Below are positions 1 to 9,146 of a DNA stretch of 64,000 nucleotides, in pieces. The position numbers were made by a program, and so were the translations under genes. Positions within the stretch are counted from its first letter, which is position 1; each line of letters starts with the position of its first letter. Below the pieces are notes generated by a model. That model searched no databases and was not told the DNA's origin. It saw only the letters and a list, made by a program, of their open reading frames with translations. Source of the DNA: Nocardioides terrae (lineage in GTDB: Bacteria > Actinomycetota > Actinomycetes > Propionibacteriales > Nocardioidaceae); contig NZ_FOLB01000002.1 of the NCBI RefSeq assembly GCF_900112345.1, positions 62,001 to 126,000 on the forward strand, in the 5' to 3' direction.

Positions 1-555
1 CCGGACCGGCTCCTCGTCGTCGACTTCGACGGCAAGGTGATCGAGGGTGACGGCAAGCCGCCGTCGGAGCTGTTCATCCACGCCGAGATCTACCGCGCCC
101 GACCCGAGGCGCAGTCGGTGGCGCACTTCCACCACGACCCGACCACGATCTTCGCGGCGGTCCCGACCTGCCCCCTGGTGCCGGTCAAGAACCACTTCGC
201 CCGGTGGGTCGGCGGCATCCCGGTGCACTACGACTCGTCGCACATCGACAACCCGGGCAAGGGCGAACAGGTCGTCGCAACACTCGACGGACGGGACGCC
301 CTGCTCCTGCGCGGCCACGGGCAGGTGCTGGTGGCCGAGAGCGTCCGCGCCGTTTTCATCGACTCCGTGCACCTCGTCGAGAACGCGGGAGCACTCACCC
401 TGGCCACCCAGCTGGGCGCCGTCGAGCCCCTGACCCCGGCCGAGCTGGACCGCTTCCTCGAGACCTTCGACCGCCCCAAGCACGTCAAGAAGCTGTGGAA
501 GTACTACGCCCAGGTCGCCGCGGCGCGGAACGTGATCCCCACCGAGTGGATCTGA
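1..555 (+). CDS. Class II aldolase/adducin-family protein, 5'-truncated by the window edge
   Basis: The reading frame is open from base 1 to a TGA at 553-555, so the N-terminus lies outside the window. The visible 184 residues show class II aldolase/adducin features: the metal-site motif HFHHD, a later RGHG motif, and a C-terminal helix rich in Lys and Tyr. Family members cleave or decarboxylate hydroxy-acids with a divalent metal. In actinobacterial phthalate clusters a member of this family (PhtC type) is, as I recall, a 3,4-dihydroxyphthalate 2-decarboxylase. A related protein lies at 3028-3762. The next gene overlaps this stop, so the two are probably co-translated. A decarboxylase role is inferred only from the aromatic context. 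Confidence 0.8.
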   Translation, partial: PDRLLVVDFDGKVIEGDGKPPSELFIHAEIYRARPEAQSVAHFHHDPTTIFAAVPTCPLVPVKNHFARWVGGIPVHYDSSHIDNPGKGEQVVATLDGRDALLLRGHGQVLVAESVRAVFIDSVHLVENAGALTLATQLGAVEPLTPAELDRFLETFDRPKHVKKLWKYYAQVAAARNVIPTEWI

Positions 556-1388
556 GCACGACGCGCGCACTGACCGTCGACGGGTGCACGCTGCGCTACC
601 GGCTGGCCGGCGACGCGGACGGTCGCCCGGTGGTGCTGGTCCACGGCAGCGGCGCCCACGCGGGCTGGTGGCACGACGTCGCCTTGCGCCTGGCCGACCG
701 GTTCCAGCTGCTGATCCCCGACCTGTCCGGGCACGGGGAGAGCGACCATCGGGCCGACTACTCCGGTACGCAGTGGGCGCGTGAGGTCATCGCCCTGGCG
801 AGTGACGCCGCCTGGCCCGACTATGCGATCGTCGGGCACTCCATGGGCGGCAAGGTGGGGCTCATCGCCGCCGCCGCCGATGCCACCCACGTCTCGTCGC
901 TCGTGCTGGTCGACACCGGCTCGCTGCCCGAGCAGGGCCCGTCGGCGTCTCGGCCGGCCACATCGTCGCGGCGCGAGCAGGGGCGCGCGCACCGCGCCTC
1001 CCCCACGCTGGCAGAGGCGCTGGCACGGTTCCGGCTCGCCCCCGGCGGAACGACGGCGTCCCCCGAGGTGATGCATCGCCTCGCCCGCCAGGGCCTGCGG
1101 CGAACGCCCGAGGGCTGGGTCTGGAAGTTCGATCCCGCCACCCGACGCCGGGTGGACCCGGCCGAGCTGGCGGCGGCGTACCCGCGCGTGCGCTGCCCGG
1201 TCGCGCTCGTCCACGGCGCGCAGAGCCCGGCCGTCGGGCCGGACGAGATCGAGCGCCTGGAGACAGAGCTCCGGCGGCCCGTCCCGCGGTTCCAGGTCGA
1301 GGGCGCCTTCCACCACGTGCCCGTCGACCAGCCGGAGGCGTGCGCCCGCGCGATCCGTTCCGCCCTCGACGCGGCACCGGGCCGCTGA
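546..1388 (+). CDS. Alpha/beta hydrolase (MhpC-like)
   Basis: This is a 280-residue alpha/beta hydrolase. The oxyanion-hole motif is VHGSGA, the nucleophile elbow is GHSMGG (serine nucleophile), and the catalytic His sits in GAFHHVPVDQP near the C-terminus. I chose the GTG at 546, which overlaps the aldolase stop by ten bases. No strong ribosome binding site is visible, so translational coupling is likely; a longer frame is open upstream but runs antiparallel to the conserved aldolase sequence. The gene ends 14 bp from the convergent FAD monooxygenase. In this setting it could hydrolyse an ester or a ring-cleavage product, but the substrate is unknown. Confidence 0.8.
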   Translation: MDLSTTRALTVDGCTLRYRLAGDADGRPVVLVHGSGAHAGWWHDVALRLADRFQLLIPDLSGHGESDHRADYSGTQWAREVIALASDAAWPDYAIVGHSMGGKVGLIAAAADATHVSSLVLVDTGSLPEQGPSASRPATSSRREQGRAHRASPTLAEALARFRLAPGGTTASPEVMHRLARQGLRRTPEGWVWKFDPATRRRVDPAELAAAYPRVRCPVALVHGAQSPAVGPDEIERLETELRRPVPRFQVEGAFHHVPVDQPEACARAIRSALDAAPGR

Positions 1389-1402
1389 CGGAGGCGGGCG
1401 CC

Positions 1403-3031
1403 TCAGGCAGGGACGGCGGCCCCGTGCCCGGTCGCGAGCCGGGCCAGCGCAGTCACGTCGTCGGGCACCGCGTCACCGCGCCAGACGATGTGCAGGTCCG
1501 GCCGCAGCAGGTAGCGACTGCGGCCCTCGAGCACGCTGACCGCCTCGGTGTCGACCTGGAAGGTGGACACCGGCGCGCCGATCCGCGCGAACTCGGCGAC
1601 GAGCGCCTTGTCGGCCGCCGTCAGGGCGTCGGTGCTCAGCAGCGTGTACCCACGCCCCAGGTGGTCCTGCAACGCACTGCCGTCACGCAGCCAGATGTGC
1701 GGGAAGCGGGTGCCCGGCCAGGTCGAGGGCGCGTAGGCGAAGGAGTCCGCGTCAGGCGCATCGCCCTCTTCGGCGACGACCAGCTGCGAGCCGTCGTACC
1801 GATAGCCGCACTCGATGCCGAGCAGCTCGTTGCTGATCCGGTGCGCCTCGTCGGCGACCTCGACCAGACGTGCACGGGCCGCCGCCCCCTCGGGGGTGTC
1901 CTCGGCCATGATCGGCTCGTAGAGGTCCCGCCACCTGCGCCGCCCGACGGTCGCCTTCGTGGAGGAGGCGACGTTGCGGGCGCCGACAAGGCGGCGCTCG
2001 GTCTCGTAGGAGTCGAGCAGCTCCGGGCCGCCCCAGCCGTGGAGGGTGCCGGCCAGCTTCCAGGCCAGGTCGACCGCGTCACCGGCGCCGGTGTTCATGC
2101 CCAGACCGCCGGTCGGGATCACCAGGTGCGCGGAGTCGCCGGCCAGGAGGACCCGGCCGGCGCGGTAGGAGTCGGCGAGCATCAGTCGCTGGGTCCATGT
2201 GCCGAGGTAGAGCGTGTCGTACTCGATCGGGGTGCCCGCGATCTGTTCGAACAGCGTCCCCATCTCCTCGGGCGGCACGGTGGCGTGGAGAGAGAAGTGC
2301 TTGGTGTCGTCCTGGACGATCAGGAAGGTGTTCCGGGCGTCGGCGAAGTGGTAGTGGCGTCCCTTGCCGACCTTGATCCGGTCGAAGAGGTCCTCGCAGC
2401 GGAACAGCGCCTGCGTCATCTCCAGTCGCGACTCGCCCCGGAGCTCGATGCCGAGCTCGCGGCGGACGGTGCTGGAGCCGCCGTCGCAGCCGACGAGGTA
2501 GTCGGCCTCGATCTCACGGGTGCTTCCGTCGGCGAGCTCCACCGTGGCGACGACGTGGTCACCGAGGTCCTTGAATCCGACCAGCTCGTTGCCGAAGGAG
2601 ACCGTGACGCCCGGCAGGTCCTCGGCGGTCTCCTTGAGGATCGGCTCGAGGGTGTACTGCGAGACCAGCTGATAGGGCTCGAGCGGCAGGGAGCCGTCGT
2701 TGGTCCGGAGACCACGCGCCTTGAGCTCGTTGACGGACGGGTAGGGGTGGTGCAGCAGCGCCGGGTGCTGGAGCGTCTTGGTGCAGATGAAGACATCCAT
2801 CGGCAGGTCGTTGTCCAGGCCGTTGGCGCGAATCCTCTCGGCGATGCCGGCCCGGCGGTAGTTCTCCATCGTGCGGGCGTTGCACCGCTCCATCTTGGGC
2901 AGCTTGCCCAGGGCAGGACGCTTGTCGATCAGCTCGCAGGCGACACCCTGCTGGCCGAGCTCGATGGCGAGCGTGAGGCCGACCGGGCCGCCGCCGACGA
3001 TGAGGACCTGGGGACGGGCCGACGTGGTCAC
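1403..3031 (-). CDS. FAD-dependent aromatic-ring monooxygenase (PHBH/MhpA-like class A flavoprotein)
   Basis: This 542-residue flavoprotein has the N-terminal FAD dinucleotide motif [14 protein letters not shown], the DG motif [11 protein letters not shown] near residue 170, and the GD motif [13 protein letters not shown] followed by [20 protein letters not shown]-terminal thioredoxin-like region of the TfdB/MhpA kind follows. Such enzymes hydroxylate phenolic rings with NAD(P)H and O2. I chose the GTG at 3031 because it overlaps the upstream aldolase stop as GTGA; the longer frame only shadows that aldolase. The two genes form a coupled pair. It probably adds a hydroxyl group to the aromatic substrate of the island, which is not identified. 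Confidence 0.88.
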   Translation of the reverse strand: MTTSARPQVLIVGGGPVGLTLAIELGQQGVACELIDKRPALGKLPKMERCNARTMENYRRAGIAERIRANGLDNDLPMDVFICTKTLQHPALLHHPYPSVNELKARGLRTNDGSLPLEPYQLVSQYTLEPILKETAEDLPGVTVSFGNELVGFKDLGDHVVATVELADGSTREIEADYLVGCDGGSSTVRRELGIELRGESRLEMTQALFRCEDLFDRIKVGKGRHYHFADARNTFLIVQDDTKHFSLHATVPPEEMGTLFEQIAGTPIEYDTLYLGTWTQRLMLADSYRAGRVLLAGDSAHLVIPTGGLGMNTGAGDAVDLAWKLAGTLHGWGGPELLDSYETERRLVGARNVASSTKATVGRRRWRDLYEPIMAEDTPEGAAARARLVEVADEAHRISNELLGIECGYRYDGSQLVVAEEGDAPDADSFAYAPSTWPGTRFPHIWLRDGSALQDHLGRGYTLLSTDALTAADKALVAEFARIGAPVSTFQVDTEAVSVLEGRSRYLLRPDLHIVWRGDAVPDDVTALARLATGHGAAVPA

Positions 3032-3762
3032 TTCGTCGCCTCCGCGAGGGTCTGGTAGTAGCGCCACATCGCCAGCGCTCCCGCCTTGCCGCCCGCGGAC
3101 CCGAGCTTGCGATGGGGGTCGTCCATCGTCGAGATCTCGTCGGCCTCGGCGGCGGTGATGGTGCGCGGCGAGCCGATCAGGCGCGCGTTGTAGTTCATGT
3201 CCGCGACCTCCTTGAGCTGGAGGGTGCGGACAGCCGCCTCCTCGATGCTCTCGCCGACGACCGCGACCCCGTGGCCCCGCATGAGCACCGCGTTGCGGTC
3301 GCCGATGAACTGGGCGAAGTCCTTGCCGCGCTCGTCGTCGCGGATCGTCAGGCTGGAGTCGTAGACCGGGAGGCCCTGGACGGCCAGCCCGGCACCGCGC
3401 CCGTAGGCGCCGTAGATCGGCTGCACGTCGTACCCGCACGTGGTCAGGAGGACGGCCGACTGCGGGTGCATGTGGATGACGGACTGCACGTCGGGGCGCA
3501 GCTTGTAGAGCCAGGTGTGCAGGAAGCTCTCGCTGGGCGGCCGCAGGCCCTCGCGCCCCTCGACCAGCTCCACGTCGAGGCTGACCTTGATGATGTCGTC
3601 GGCCGAGGTGAACCGCAGGCCGACCTCGTCACGACCCTTGCCGCGGATCAGCATCGCATCGCCGTCGCGCACGCTGACATGCCCGAAGGTCGCGTGGGTG
3701 GCGTCGAGCAGGCCGAGCACCCGACACGCCCCGGCGACCCGCTCCATCAGTTCTGGATCCAC
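3028..3762 (-). CDS. Class II aldolase/adducin-family protein (possible aromatic decarboxylase)
   Basis: This 244-residue single-domain protein has the usual class II aldolase length. It shows [11 protein letters not shown] near the N-terminus, the metal-binding motif HMHPQS, and [16 protein letters not shown]. The family binds Zn or Mn and carries out retro-aldol or decarboxylation chemistry. PhtC-type decarboxylases of actinobacterial phthalate pathways belong here, which fits the neighbouring aromatic hydroxylase; a sugar-phosphate aldolase remains possible. Its TGA overlaps the GTG of the monooxygenase. A strong hairpin at 3810-3846 separates it from the ABC transporter genes, so it may have its own promoter in the 100-bp gap. 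Confidence 0.85.
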   Translation of the reverse strand: MDPELMERVAGACRVLGLLDATHATFGHVSVRDGDAMLIRGKGRDEVGLRFTSADDIIKVSLDVELVEGREGLRPPSESFLHTWLYKLRPDVQSVIHMHPQSAVLLTTCGYDVQPIYGAYGRGAGLAVQGLPVYDSSLTIRDDERGKDFAQFIGDRNAVLMRGHGVAVVGESIEEAAVRTLQLKEVADMNYNARLIGSPRTITAAEADEISTMDDPHRKLGSAGGKAGALAMWRYYQTLAEATK

Positions 3763-3809
3763 GAGCTTTCCCCTTGTTCGTAAGCGACGAGGTGCGGGAC
3801 ATGCGAGGA

Positions 3810-3846
3810 CGACCCGCCGCCGCGCAGGATTACGGGCGGCGGGTCG
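3810..3846 (-). terminator. Hairpin between ABC ATPase and aldolase genes
   Basis: Perfect 12-bp inverted repeat, arms CGACCCGCCGCC at 3810-3821 and GGCGGCGGGTCG at 3835-3846, with a 13-nt loop. It lies 18 bases past the ATPase stop on the minus strand. There is no U tract, as is common in GC-rich actinobacteria. It could terminate or attenuate transcription from the transporter genes. Confidence 0.6.
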
Positions 3847-3864
3847 ACGTCGCGACGACGGCGA

Positions 3865-4998
3865 TCAGCCGATCGGGACCAGCGCGAGCTTGTCCACGGG
3901 CAGCTTGATGAACACCTGGGTGCCGGCCTCGAGGGAGAGGTTGGGCAGCGACCGCACCCGGATCTGGAGCTTGCCGACGTTGACGATGTGATCGACCGCG
4001 TCACCGAGGAACGCGCGGGTGCCGACGGTGCCCTCGAGGACGTTCCGCAGGTCGACCGGGCGTTGGGTGGTGAGCTCGACGGTCTCGGGTCGGATCGAGA
4101 CCGACACCTCGGTGCCGGGGGGCATCTCGGCTGCGGAGGAGAGATGCAGCCGGCCCTCGGAGGTGTCGACCTCGTAGTCCTCACCGGTCCGGTGGAGGAC
4201 GTGACCGGGAATGAAGTTCGAGCTGCCGATGAACTCGGCCACGAACTTGCTGGTGGGGTTCTCGTAGATGTCGCGGGGCTTGCCCAGCTGGACGACCTCG
4301 CCGGCCCGCATCACCGCGATGTTGGAGGAGAGGGAGAGCGCCTCGATCTGGTCGTGGGTCACGTAGATGGAGGTGATGCCCAGCTCGCGCTGGAGGCGCT
4401 TGAGCTCGTAGCGCAGCGACTCACGCAGCTTGGCGTCCAGGTTGGACAGCGGCTCGTCGAGCAGCAGCAGCTCCGGCTCGATGACCAGTGCGCGGGCCAG
4501 CGCCAGTCGCTGCTGCTGACCACCGGAGAGCTTGGTGGCCTGGCGGTCGGCGTACTGGCGCAGCTCCATGACCTCCAGGACCCGGTGCACGCGCTGTTCG
4601 ATGTCGGCCTTGCCCGGACGGTGGCCACGGGGCTTGACCTGCAACGGGAAGGCGACGTTGTCGAAGACGCTCATGTGCGGCCAGATCGCGTAGGACTGGA
4701 AGACCATCCCCAGTCCGCGGCGGTTGGCGGCGACGTTGACCGGCTTGGTGCGGTCGCCAGCCTGGAAGAGCGTGCGGCCCTTGACCGAGATGAGGCCGGA
4801 GTCGGGGTGCTCCAGGCCCGCGATCGAGCGCAGCGTCGTCGTCTTTCCACAACCAGACGGGCCGAGCAGCGTGAACATCTCGCCCTGCTCGACGTGGAGG
4901 TTGACGTTGTTGATGGCGAAGACCCGGCCGCCCTGCGAGCCGCCCTTCTTGGCCTTCTCGCCGGGGTAGGACTTGATGAGGTTGCTGATCTCCAGCAT
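3865..4998 (-). CDS. ABC transporter ATP-binding protein, Fe3+/polyamine (FbpC/PotA) type
   Basis: This 377-residue ATPase energises an importer. The nucleotide-binding domain has Walker A GPSGCGKTT near residue 50, signature LSGGQQQRLALARAL, Walker B LLLLDEPLSNLDAKLR and the H-loop VTHDQ. The last 130 residues form a TOBE-type regulatory region, as in FbpC, PotA and CysA. It follows the permease gene with a 37-bp gap, so the two are one unit. The binding protein is encoded separately at 9147-10256. The sequence does not identify the cargo; the operator context suggests the aromatic substrate or a metal needed by its oxygenases. Confidence 0.92.
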   Translation of the reverse strand: MLEISNLIKSYPGEKAKKGGSQGGRVFAINNVNLHVEQGEMFTLLGPSGCGKTTTLRSIAGLEHPDSGLISVKGRTLFQAGDRTKPVNVAANRRGLGMVFQSYAIWPHMSVFDNVAFPLQVKPRGHRPGKADIEQRVHRVLEVMELRQYADRQATKLSGGQQQRLALARALVIEPELLLLDEPLSNLDAKLRESLRYELKRLQRELGITSIYVTHDQIEALSLSSNIAVMRAGEVVQLGKPRDIYENPTSKFVAEFIGSSNFIPGHVLHRTGEDYEVDTSEGRLHLSSAAEMPPGTEVSVSIRPETVELTTQRPVDLRNVLEGTVGTRAFLGDAVDHIVNVGKLQIRVRSLPNLSLEAGTQVFIKLPVDKLALVPIG

Positions 4999-5035
4999 GG
5001 GGGTGTCCTTTTCTCTTTCTTCGAAGACTCGAGGG

Positions 5036-6784
5036 TCAGTCCTGCTGGAGGCCGACCTTGGCCCCGAGCTTGTAGGCGATGGAGACGAGCACCATCAAGA
5101 CGGCGATCATCACGACGCCCAGGGCGGCGAGGACGGTGAACTTGCCGTTCTCGAACTGCTCCCAGATCAGGATCGAGAGCAGCTCGTTGCCCGAGCTGTA
5201 GAGCAGGATCGAGCTGGAGAGCTCCCGGAACGACACCACGAAGATGTAGATCCAGCCCGCCATGAGACCCGGCATCAGCAGGGGGAGCAGCACGCGGCGG
5301 AAGATCTGCCACCAGGTCGCGCCGCTCACCGCCGCCGACTCCTCGAGCTCCGAGGAGATCTGCTGCATCGAGGTGACCGCGTACCTCATGCCGTACGGCA
5401 GGTAGCGGGTGCAGTAGGCGATCAGCAGGATCCAGATGGTGCCGTAGATGGCGATCGGGACCCGCAGGTAGACGAACTGCAGCGAGAGGCCGAGGACGAG
5501 GCCGGGGATGACCAAGGGGGCGAAGGAGAGCAGGTCGAGGATCTTGCGTCCCCGGATGCCGGAGCGGACCACGATCCAGGCGGCGATCGCCATGATGATC
5601 ATGACCAGCGTCGCCGCCGCGAAGCCCAGGAAGAGCGAGTTCTTCAGCGCGGTGGTGGCCTTGGACATGTGCAGCAGCGTCGAGTAGTTGTCGAAGCTCA
5701 TCGACTTGAAGGCCGCGGCGGAGGGCTTCTGGTAGTAGGGCAGCAGCGAGGTGTAGACCAGCAGGAGCAGCGGCAGCAGGACCGTGAAGACGAAGTAGCC
5801 GATGATCCCGGCGCCGGCCAGGGGGCGCCACTTGCCCAGCTCGATCGGGCGTGGGCGGAAGCCCTTGCCGGTCACCGTCTGGTAGGCCTTGGCTCCCCTG
5901 CTCATCAGGTGCTCGACCAGCATGCCCAGAGCGGCGATCGCGAAGAGGCCCAACGCGAGGGCGCCGGCACCGTTGAAGTCCTGCGGGTAGGACCGCAGCA
6001 TGAAGTAGATCTTGCTGGTGAAGACGTAGATGCCGTTCTGCAGGCCCAGCAGCGCCGGCACCTCGAAGCTCTCCAGGGATCGCACCGTCATGATGAGCAC
6101 GCTCGCCGCGATCGCCGGACGCAGCAGCGGCACGGTGATGCGCCGGATGACCGTCCAGCGCGAGGCGCCCGACATCAGGGCCGACTCCTCGAGCGAGGGG
6201 TCCTGGGCGCGGAACGCCGCGACCATGAAGAGGAAGGTGATCGGCGAGAGGTGCAGACCCTCGACCCAGATCATTCCCCAGACCGTGTAGATGTCGAAGA
6301 CGTCCTTGCCGAAGATCGGCTGCAGCACGTAGTTGAGCAGGCCGATGTCGGGGCTGGCCAGGAAGATCCACGCGACGCTGTAGAGGATGCCGGGGATGAC
6401 CAGGGGCACGATCGAGCCGGCGAAGAACAGGCCCTTGAACGGCACGTCGGTGCGGACGTTCAGGAACGCCAGCGCGGTGCCGACGACGAGCGAGAGCAGC
6501 GCCGAGCCGACGGCGAACCACACCGAGTTGCGCATCATCTCGATGGCGTTGTCATCGGTGTAGGCCCGCGTGAAGCCGCCCAGCGTGAAGGCGTTCGTGT
6601 TCTGGTCGAGGAAGGTGCCCTGGATCAGGAACCACAGCGGGACGATCGCCAGGTAGGCGACGATCAGCGCGACGACGCCGAGGATCAACGCCTTGGGCGT
6701 AGGGATGAAACGTCGCCAGACGGGGGGCGTCGCGTCAGGGGCGACACTCGGGGCCTGCTCCGGCGTGGTGGTGGCGACGCTCAC
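5036..6784 (-). CDS. Double-domain ABC transporter permease, iron(III) (FbpB/SfuB) type
   Basis: This 582-residue inner-membrane protein has about twelve predicted hydrophobic helices in two homologous halves. Each half carries an EAA-type loop for contacting the ATPase: EESALMSGASRWTVIRRI in the first and LEESAAVSGATWWQIFRRV in the second. Such fused permeases are typical of FbpB and SfuB iron importers and relatives that carry small anions. The ATG at 6784 follows a 302-bp divergent regulatory region shared with the GntR gene. It is the first gene of a minus-strand unit that continues through the ATPase. Cargo unknown. Confidence 0.92.
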   Translation of the reverse strand: MSVATTTPEQAPSVAPDATPPVWRRFIPTPKALILGVVALIVAYLAIVPLWFLIQGTFLDQNTNAFTLGGFTRAYTDDNAIEMMRNSVWFAVGSALLSLVVGTALAFLNVRTDVPFKGLFFAGSIVPLVIPGILYSVAWIFLASPDIGLLNYVLQPIFGKDVFDIYTVWGMIWVEGLHLSPITFLFMVAAFRAQDPSLEESALMSGASRWTVIRRITVPLLRPAIAASVLIMTVRSLESFEVPALLGLQNGIYVFTSKIYFMLRSYPQDFNGAGALALGLFAIAALGMLVEHLMSRGAKAYQTVTGKGFRPRPIELGKWRPLAGAGIIGYFVFTVLLPLLLLVYTSLLPYYQKPSAAAFKSMSFDNYSTLLHMSKATTALKNSLFLGFAAATLVMIIMAIAAWIVVRSGIRGRKILDLLSFAPLVIPGLVLGLSLQFVYLRVPIAIYGTIWILLIAYCTRYLPYGMRYAVTSMQQISSELEESAAVSGATWWQIFRRVLLPLLMPGLMAGWIYIFVVSFRELSSSILLYSSGNELLSILIWEQFENGKFTVLAALGVVMIAVLMVLVSIAYKLGAKVGLQQD

Positions 6785-6868
6785 AGAACCTCCATCAGCG
6801 CGTCCCGGAGGACGGGGGCGGGTGACATTCGATGCTCCTCAACGCGATGATCCGACTCTCACTGGAAT

Positions 6869-6883
6869 AACGGTCAGACCATT
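6869..6883. promoter_or_regulatory. Operator-like palindrome O1 (permease operon)
   Basis: AACGGTCAGACCATT: 7-bp arms around a central A with one mismatch. It lies about 85 bp upstream of the permease ATG. The core GGTCNGACC is a FadR-subfamily GntR type site. Confidence 0.65.
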
Positions 6884-7039
6884 AGCCGTATGTGTAGCAC
6901 ATCACATGCATGATGGGAAGACCGTCGCGGCCGGATTTTGCCTCTGCGTCCGGTCGGACGCCGCATGTGGACCTTGGGCGTTTCCGCTGGACAGGAACGC
7001 CATAACGGGCACAATGTGCAACAACCCGGCTATACGTTT

Positions 7040-7058
7040 GACCGTTAGTCCAACGGTC
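7040..7058. promoter_or_regulatory. Operator-like palindrome O2 (gntR promoter)
   Basis: GACCGTTAGTCCAACGGTC: perfect 7-bp inverted repeat around AGTCC. Its centre TTAGTCCAA resembles the TTAGACC core of the other sites. It ends 28 bp before the gntR ATG, a position suited to autorepression. Confidence 0.6.
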
Positions 7059-7086
7059 GTGCCCACACTACGTCTCGAGGTCCCCC

Positions 7087-7830
7087 ATGTCCGATGCAGC
7101 AGCCGACACGGGTGCCGATCTGTTCAAGCGTGTCTCCGTCGATCGGGTCTCGCAGGTCATCGTCGATCAGATCAAGCTCCTCGTCCGCGAGGGCAAGCTC
7201 TCCAACGGGGACCGCCTGCCCAGCGAGCGCGACCTGTGCCAGCGCTTCGGTGTCAGCCGGGTCACGGTGCGCGAGGCGCTGCGGGTCCTCGAGGCCAGTG
7301 GCCTCATCGAGATCCGGGTCGGCGCCCGCGGCGGAGCGTTCGTCTCCTCCCCGACCAGGGAGCGGCTCGGCCAGGGGCTGGCCGACCTGATCACGCTTTC
7401 CTCGCTGACGCCCGCCCACATCACCGAGGCTCGCAGCGTCATCGAGATCGGCATCCTGCCGTTCGTCGTCGAGCGGGCCACCGGGGACGACATCGCCAGC
7501 CTGCGCCGGATGATCGAGGAGGGCCAGGAGGCTCTCGATCGGAACGCCTACACGATGAACATCTCGGCGGCGTTCCACGTCGGCGTCTCGGTGTGCGCCC
7601 ACAACCCGGCCATCGAGACGCTCGTGCAGAGCTTCCACGGACCGATGCTGCTCTCGCTCCGCCAGGCGCAGCTCGTCGCGCCGGCGATGGGACGGCGCGG
7701 GACCGACGAGCACGCGGCGCTCGTCGATGCCATCGAGGCCCGCGACACAGAGGCGGCCATCGCCGTCATGACGACCCACCTGGACCGGACCGCCGGCCTG
7801 GTCCGCGACATGCCTCCTGCGGCGCCCTGA
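7087..7830 (+). CDS. GntR-family (FadR subfamily, FCD domain) transcriptional regulator
   Basis: This 247-residue regulator has an N-terminal winged helix (LPSERDLCQRFGVSRVTVREAL, residues about 44-65) with the wing GGAFV, then an FCD ligand-binding domain. The His residues in AAFHVGV, DEHAALVDAI and MTTHLDRT are placed to bind a metal and a carboxylate ligand, as in other FCD proteins. FadR-type regulators bind TGGT-type palindromes with ACCA partners, and such sites recur across the island. It is divergent from the transporter operon and is the best candidate for controlling the whole island, probably as a repressor released by a pathway acid. Confidence 0.92.
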   Translation: MSDAAADTGADLFKRVSVDRVSQVIVDQIKLLVREGKLSNGDRLPSERDLCQRFGVSRVTVREALRVLEASGLIEIRVGARGGAFVSSPTRERLGQGLADLITLSSLTPAHITEARSVIEIGILPFVVERATGDDIASLRRMIEEGQEALDRNAYTMNISAAFHVGVSVCAHNPAIETLVQSFHGPMLLSLRQAQLVAPAMGRRGTDEHAALVDAIEARDTEAAIAVMTTHLDRTAGLVRDMPPAAP

Positions 7831-7843
7831 GCCTCTCTCGCGT

Positions 7844-8998
7844 TCAGCGCGCCGCGGCGCGTGGTCGGACCCACAGGCCGACCGGTGCGGCCATCACCAC
7901 GCCGGTGACGACCATCGCAGCGCCGATCGGCGCCACCGCGACCAGTGCCGCGGTGACGAGAGGCGAAGCGAACAGCGAGGCCGCCCGCCAGACCCCGGTG
8001 GCGGCGATCGCCTCGCCGCGCTCCTCCGGATGCACCGAGTCGCTGGCCAGCGCCGGACCGAGCGTCTGGAGTGCCCCGGCGGCGATCCCCGACACCGCCA
8101 GGGCGAGCCCGGCGAGCACGTTCGAGCCGGCGAGGAGTCCCATCCCGGCCATGGCCGCACCTGTGACCGGCGTACCCCACCGCATGACCTGGAGCGCGCG
8201 GCTCTCGTCGTCGATGTGTCGCACCAGCCACGAGCCGAGGATGGCCGTCGCGTTGGCGACGGCGACGAGCACGCCCACGGTCGCCGAGTGGTGCCCGGCA
8301 TGGACGAGCGCGATGGGGACGTAGGAGCCCAGCAGGCCGCGCCACGCGCCCGCGGTCACGCCGGCGTAGCACCCCGGCCAGACGCCGTCCCTCGCCCACA
8401 GCCGGCCGGGCGGCCGGTTCTCGACCTTCCGGAACGGCGGGAGCCGATCGAGGCGCGCCGTTGGGACCAGCGCGAGGAGCGCGACCGCCGCCGCGACGAG
8501 GAGCGCCGTGTGGGCGTTGTCGCCGATGAGGAACCCGGCGACCACCGGCCCGGCGAGCAGCCCGAGGTTGCCGATCAGGTTGACCGAAGCGAGTGCCTTG
8601 ACCGACGAGCCGTCGCCGCGCACCACATGCGTCTGAGAACCGGTCCAGAAGTACGCCCGCGCCACGCCCTGCAACAGCTGGGCGACGACGAAGGGAACCA
8701 CCGCGCTGCTGATCACCACGATCGTGCTCGAGAAGGCGAGCACGGCGCACGCGACCGCGATGATCACCCAGTCGGGCACGAGGCGCATGATCCGGCCCAG
8801 CGACATGCGACTGGTCATCTGCGAGATCGCCGAGATGGCGGTGAGCACGCCGACCGCGACCGGCCCGTAGCCGGCGGCAACCGCCTGCAGGGGCAGTGCG
8901 ACCGAGGCGGCACCCAGCGCGAAGGAGAAGCCGGCGTTGGCGCCGCCGACCCACGCACCGTCGGCCTGGAACCGGGGTCCGATCTGCAGCCGTGTCAT
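7844..8998 (-). CDS. MFS transporter
   Basis: This is a 384-residue, roughly twelve-helix major facilitator protein that is almost entirely hydrophobic. It has a cytoplasmic loop with LDRLPPFRKVE between the two halves and no extra domains. Its ATG at 8998 has an AAGGAG site eight bases upstream. It lies downstream of the substrate-binding-protein gene on the same strand, across a 148-bp gap with a strong hairpin and a short tandem repeat. It is convergent with gntR, with only 13 bp between the stops. Uptake of the aromatic substrate or export of an intermediate are both possible. Confidence 0.85.
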   Translation of the reverse strand: MTRLQIGPRFQADGAWVGGANAGFSFALGAASVALPLQAVAAGYGPVAVGVLTAISAISQMTSRMSLGRIMRLVPDWVIIAVACAVLAFSSTIVVISSAVVPFVVAQLLQGVARAYFWTGSQTHVVRGDGSSVKALASVNLIGNLGLLAGPVVAGFLIGDNAHTALLVAAAVALLALVPTARLDRLPPFRKVENRPPGRLWARDGVWPGCYAGVTAGAWRGLLGSYVPIALVHAGHHSATVGVLVAVANATAILGSWLVRHIDDESRALQVMRWGTPVTGAAMAGMGLLAGSNVLAGLALAVSGIAAGALQTLGPALASDSVHPEERGEAIAATGVWRAASLFASPLVTAALVAVAPIGAAMVVTGVVMAAPVGLWVRPRAAAR

Positions 8999-9040
8999 GC
9001 AAGGTGCTCCTTCGGGCAGGCACTGCAGGCGGACGTGGGT

Positions 9041-9074
9041 GCGCCCCGGCTCGAAGTGGATCGAGCCGGGGCGC
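9041..9074 (-). terminator. Strong hairpin after the binding-protein gene
   Basis: Perfect 14-bp inverted repeat, arms GCGCCCCGGCTCGA and TCGAGCCGGGGCGC around the six-base loop AGTGGA. It lies between the binding-protein gene and the downstream MFS gene and is a likely terminator or attenuator. Confidence 0.7.
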
Positions 9075-9077
9075 CGG

Positions 9078-9119
9078 GGGTCATGCAGTGCGGGTCATGC
9101 AGTACGGGTCATGCAGTGC
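9078..9119. repeat. Three 14-bp tandem repeats
   Basis: Three head-to-tail copies of GGGTCATGCAGTGC (the middle copy has one change, GT to AC context). A degenerate fourth follows at 9120-9133. They sit between the binding-protein stop and the hairpin at 9041-9074. The function is unknown. Confidence 0.75.
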
Positions 9120-9146
9120 GAGTCGTGCTGAGCAGGCTCGGCACGA

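Larger units (their letters stand above)
6785..7086. promoter_or_regulatory. Divergent regulatory region between transporter operon and gntR
   Basis: These 302 bases separate two divergent genes and contain no convincing ORF. They hold two members of the island's operator family (6869-6883 and 7040-7058), one nearer each start. This fits autoregulation of the GntR gene and control of the transporter operon. Confidence 0.7.

Noticed and set aside
1340-3058. Long plus-strand ORF opposite the FAD monooxygenase
   Set aside because: It is antisense to a protein with intact FAD motifs and shows a repetitive Arg/Gly/Asp/Val composition, typical of high-GC shadow frames.
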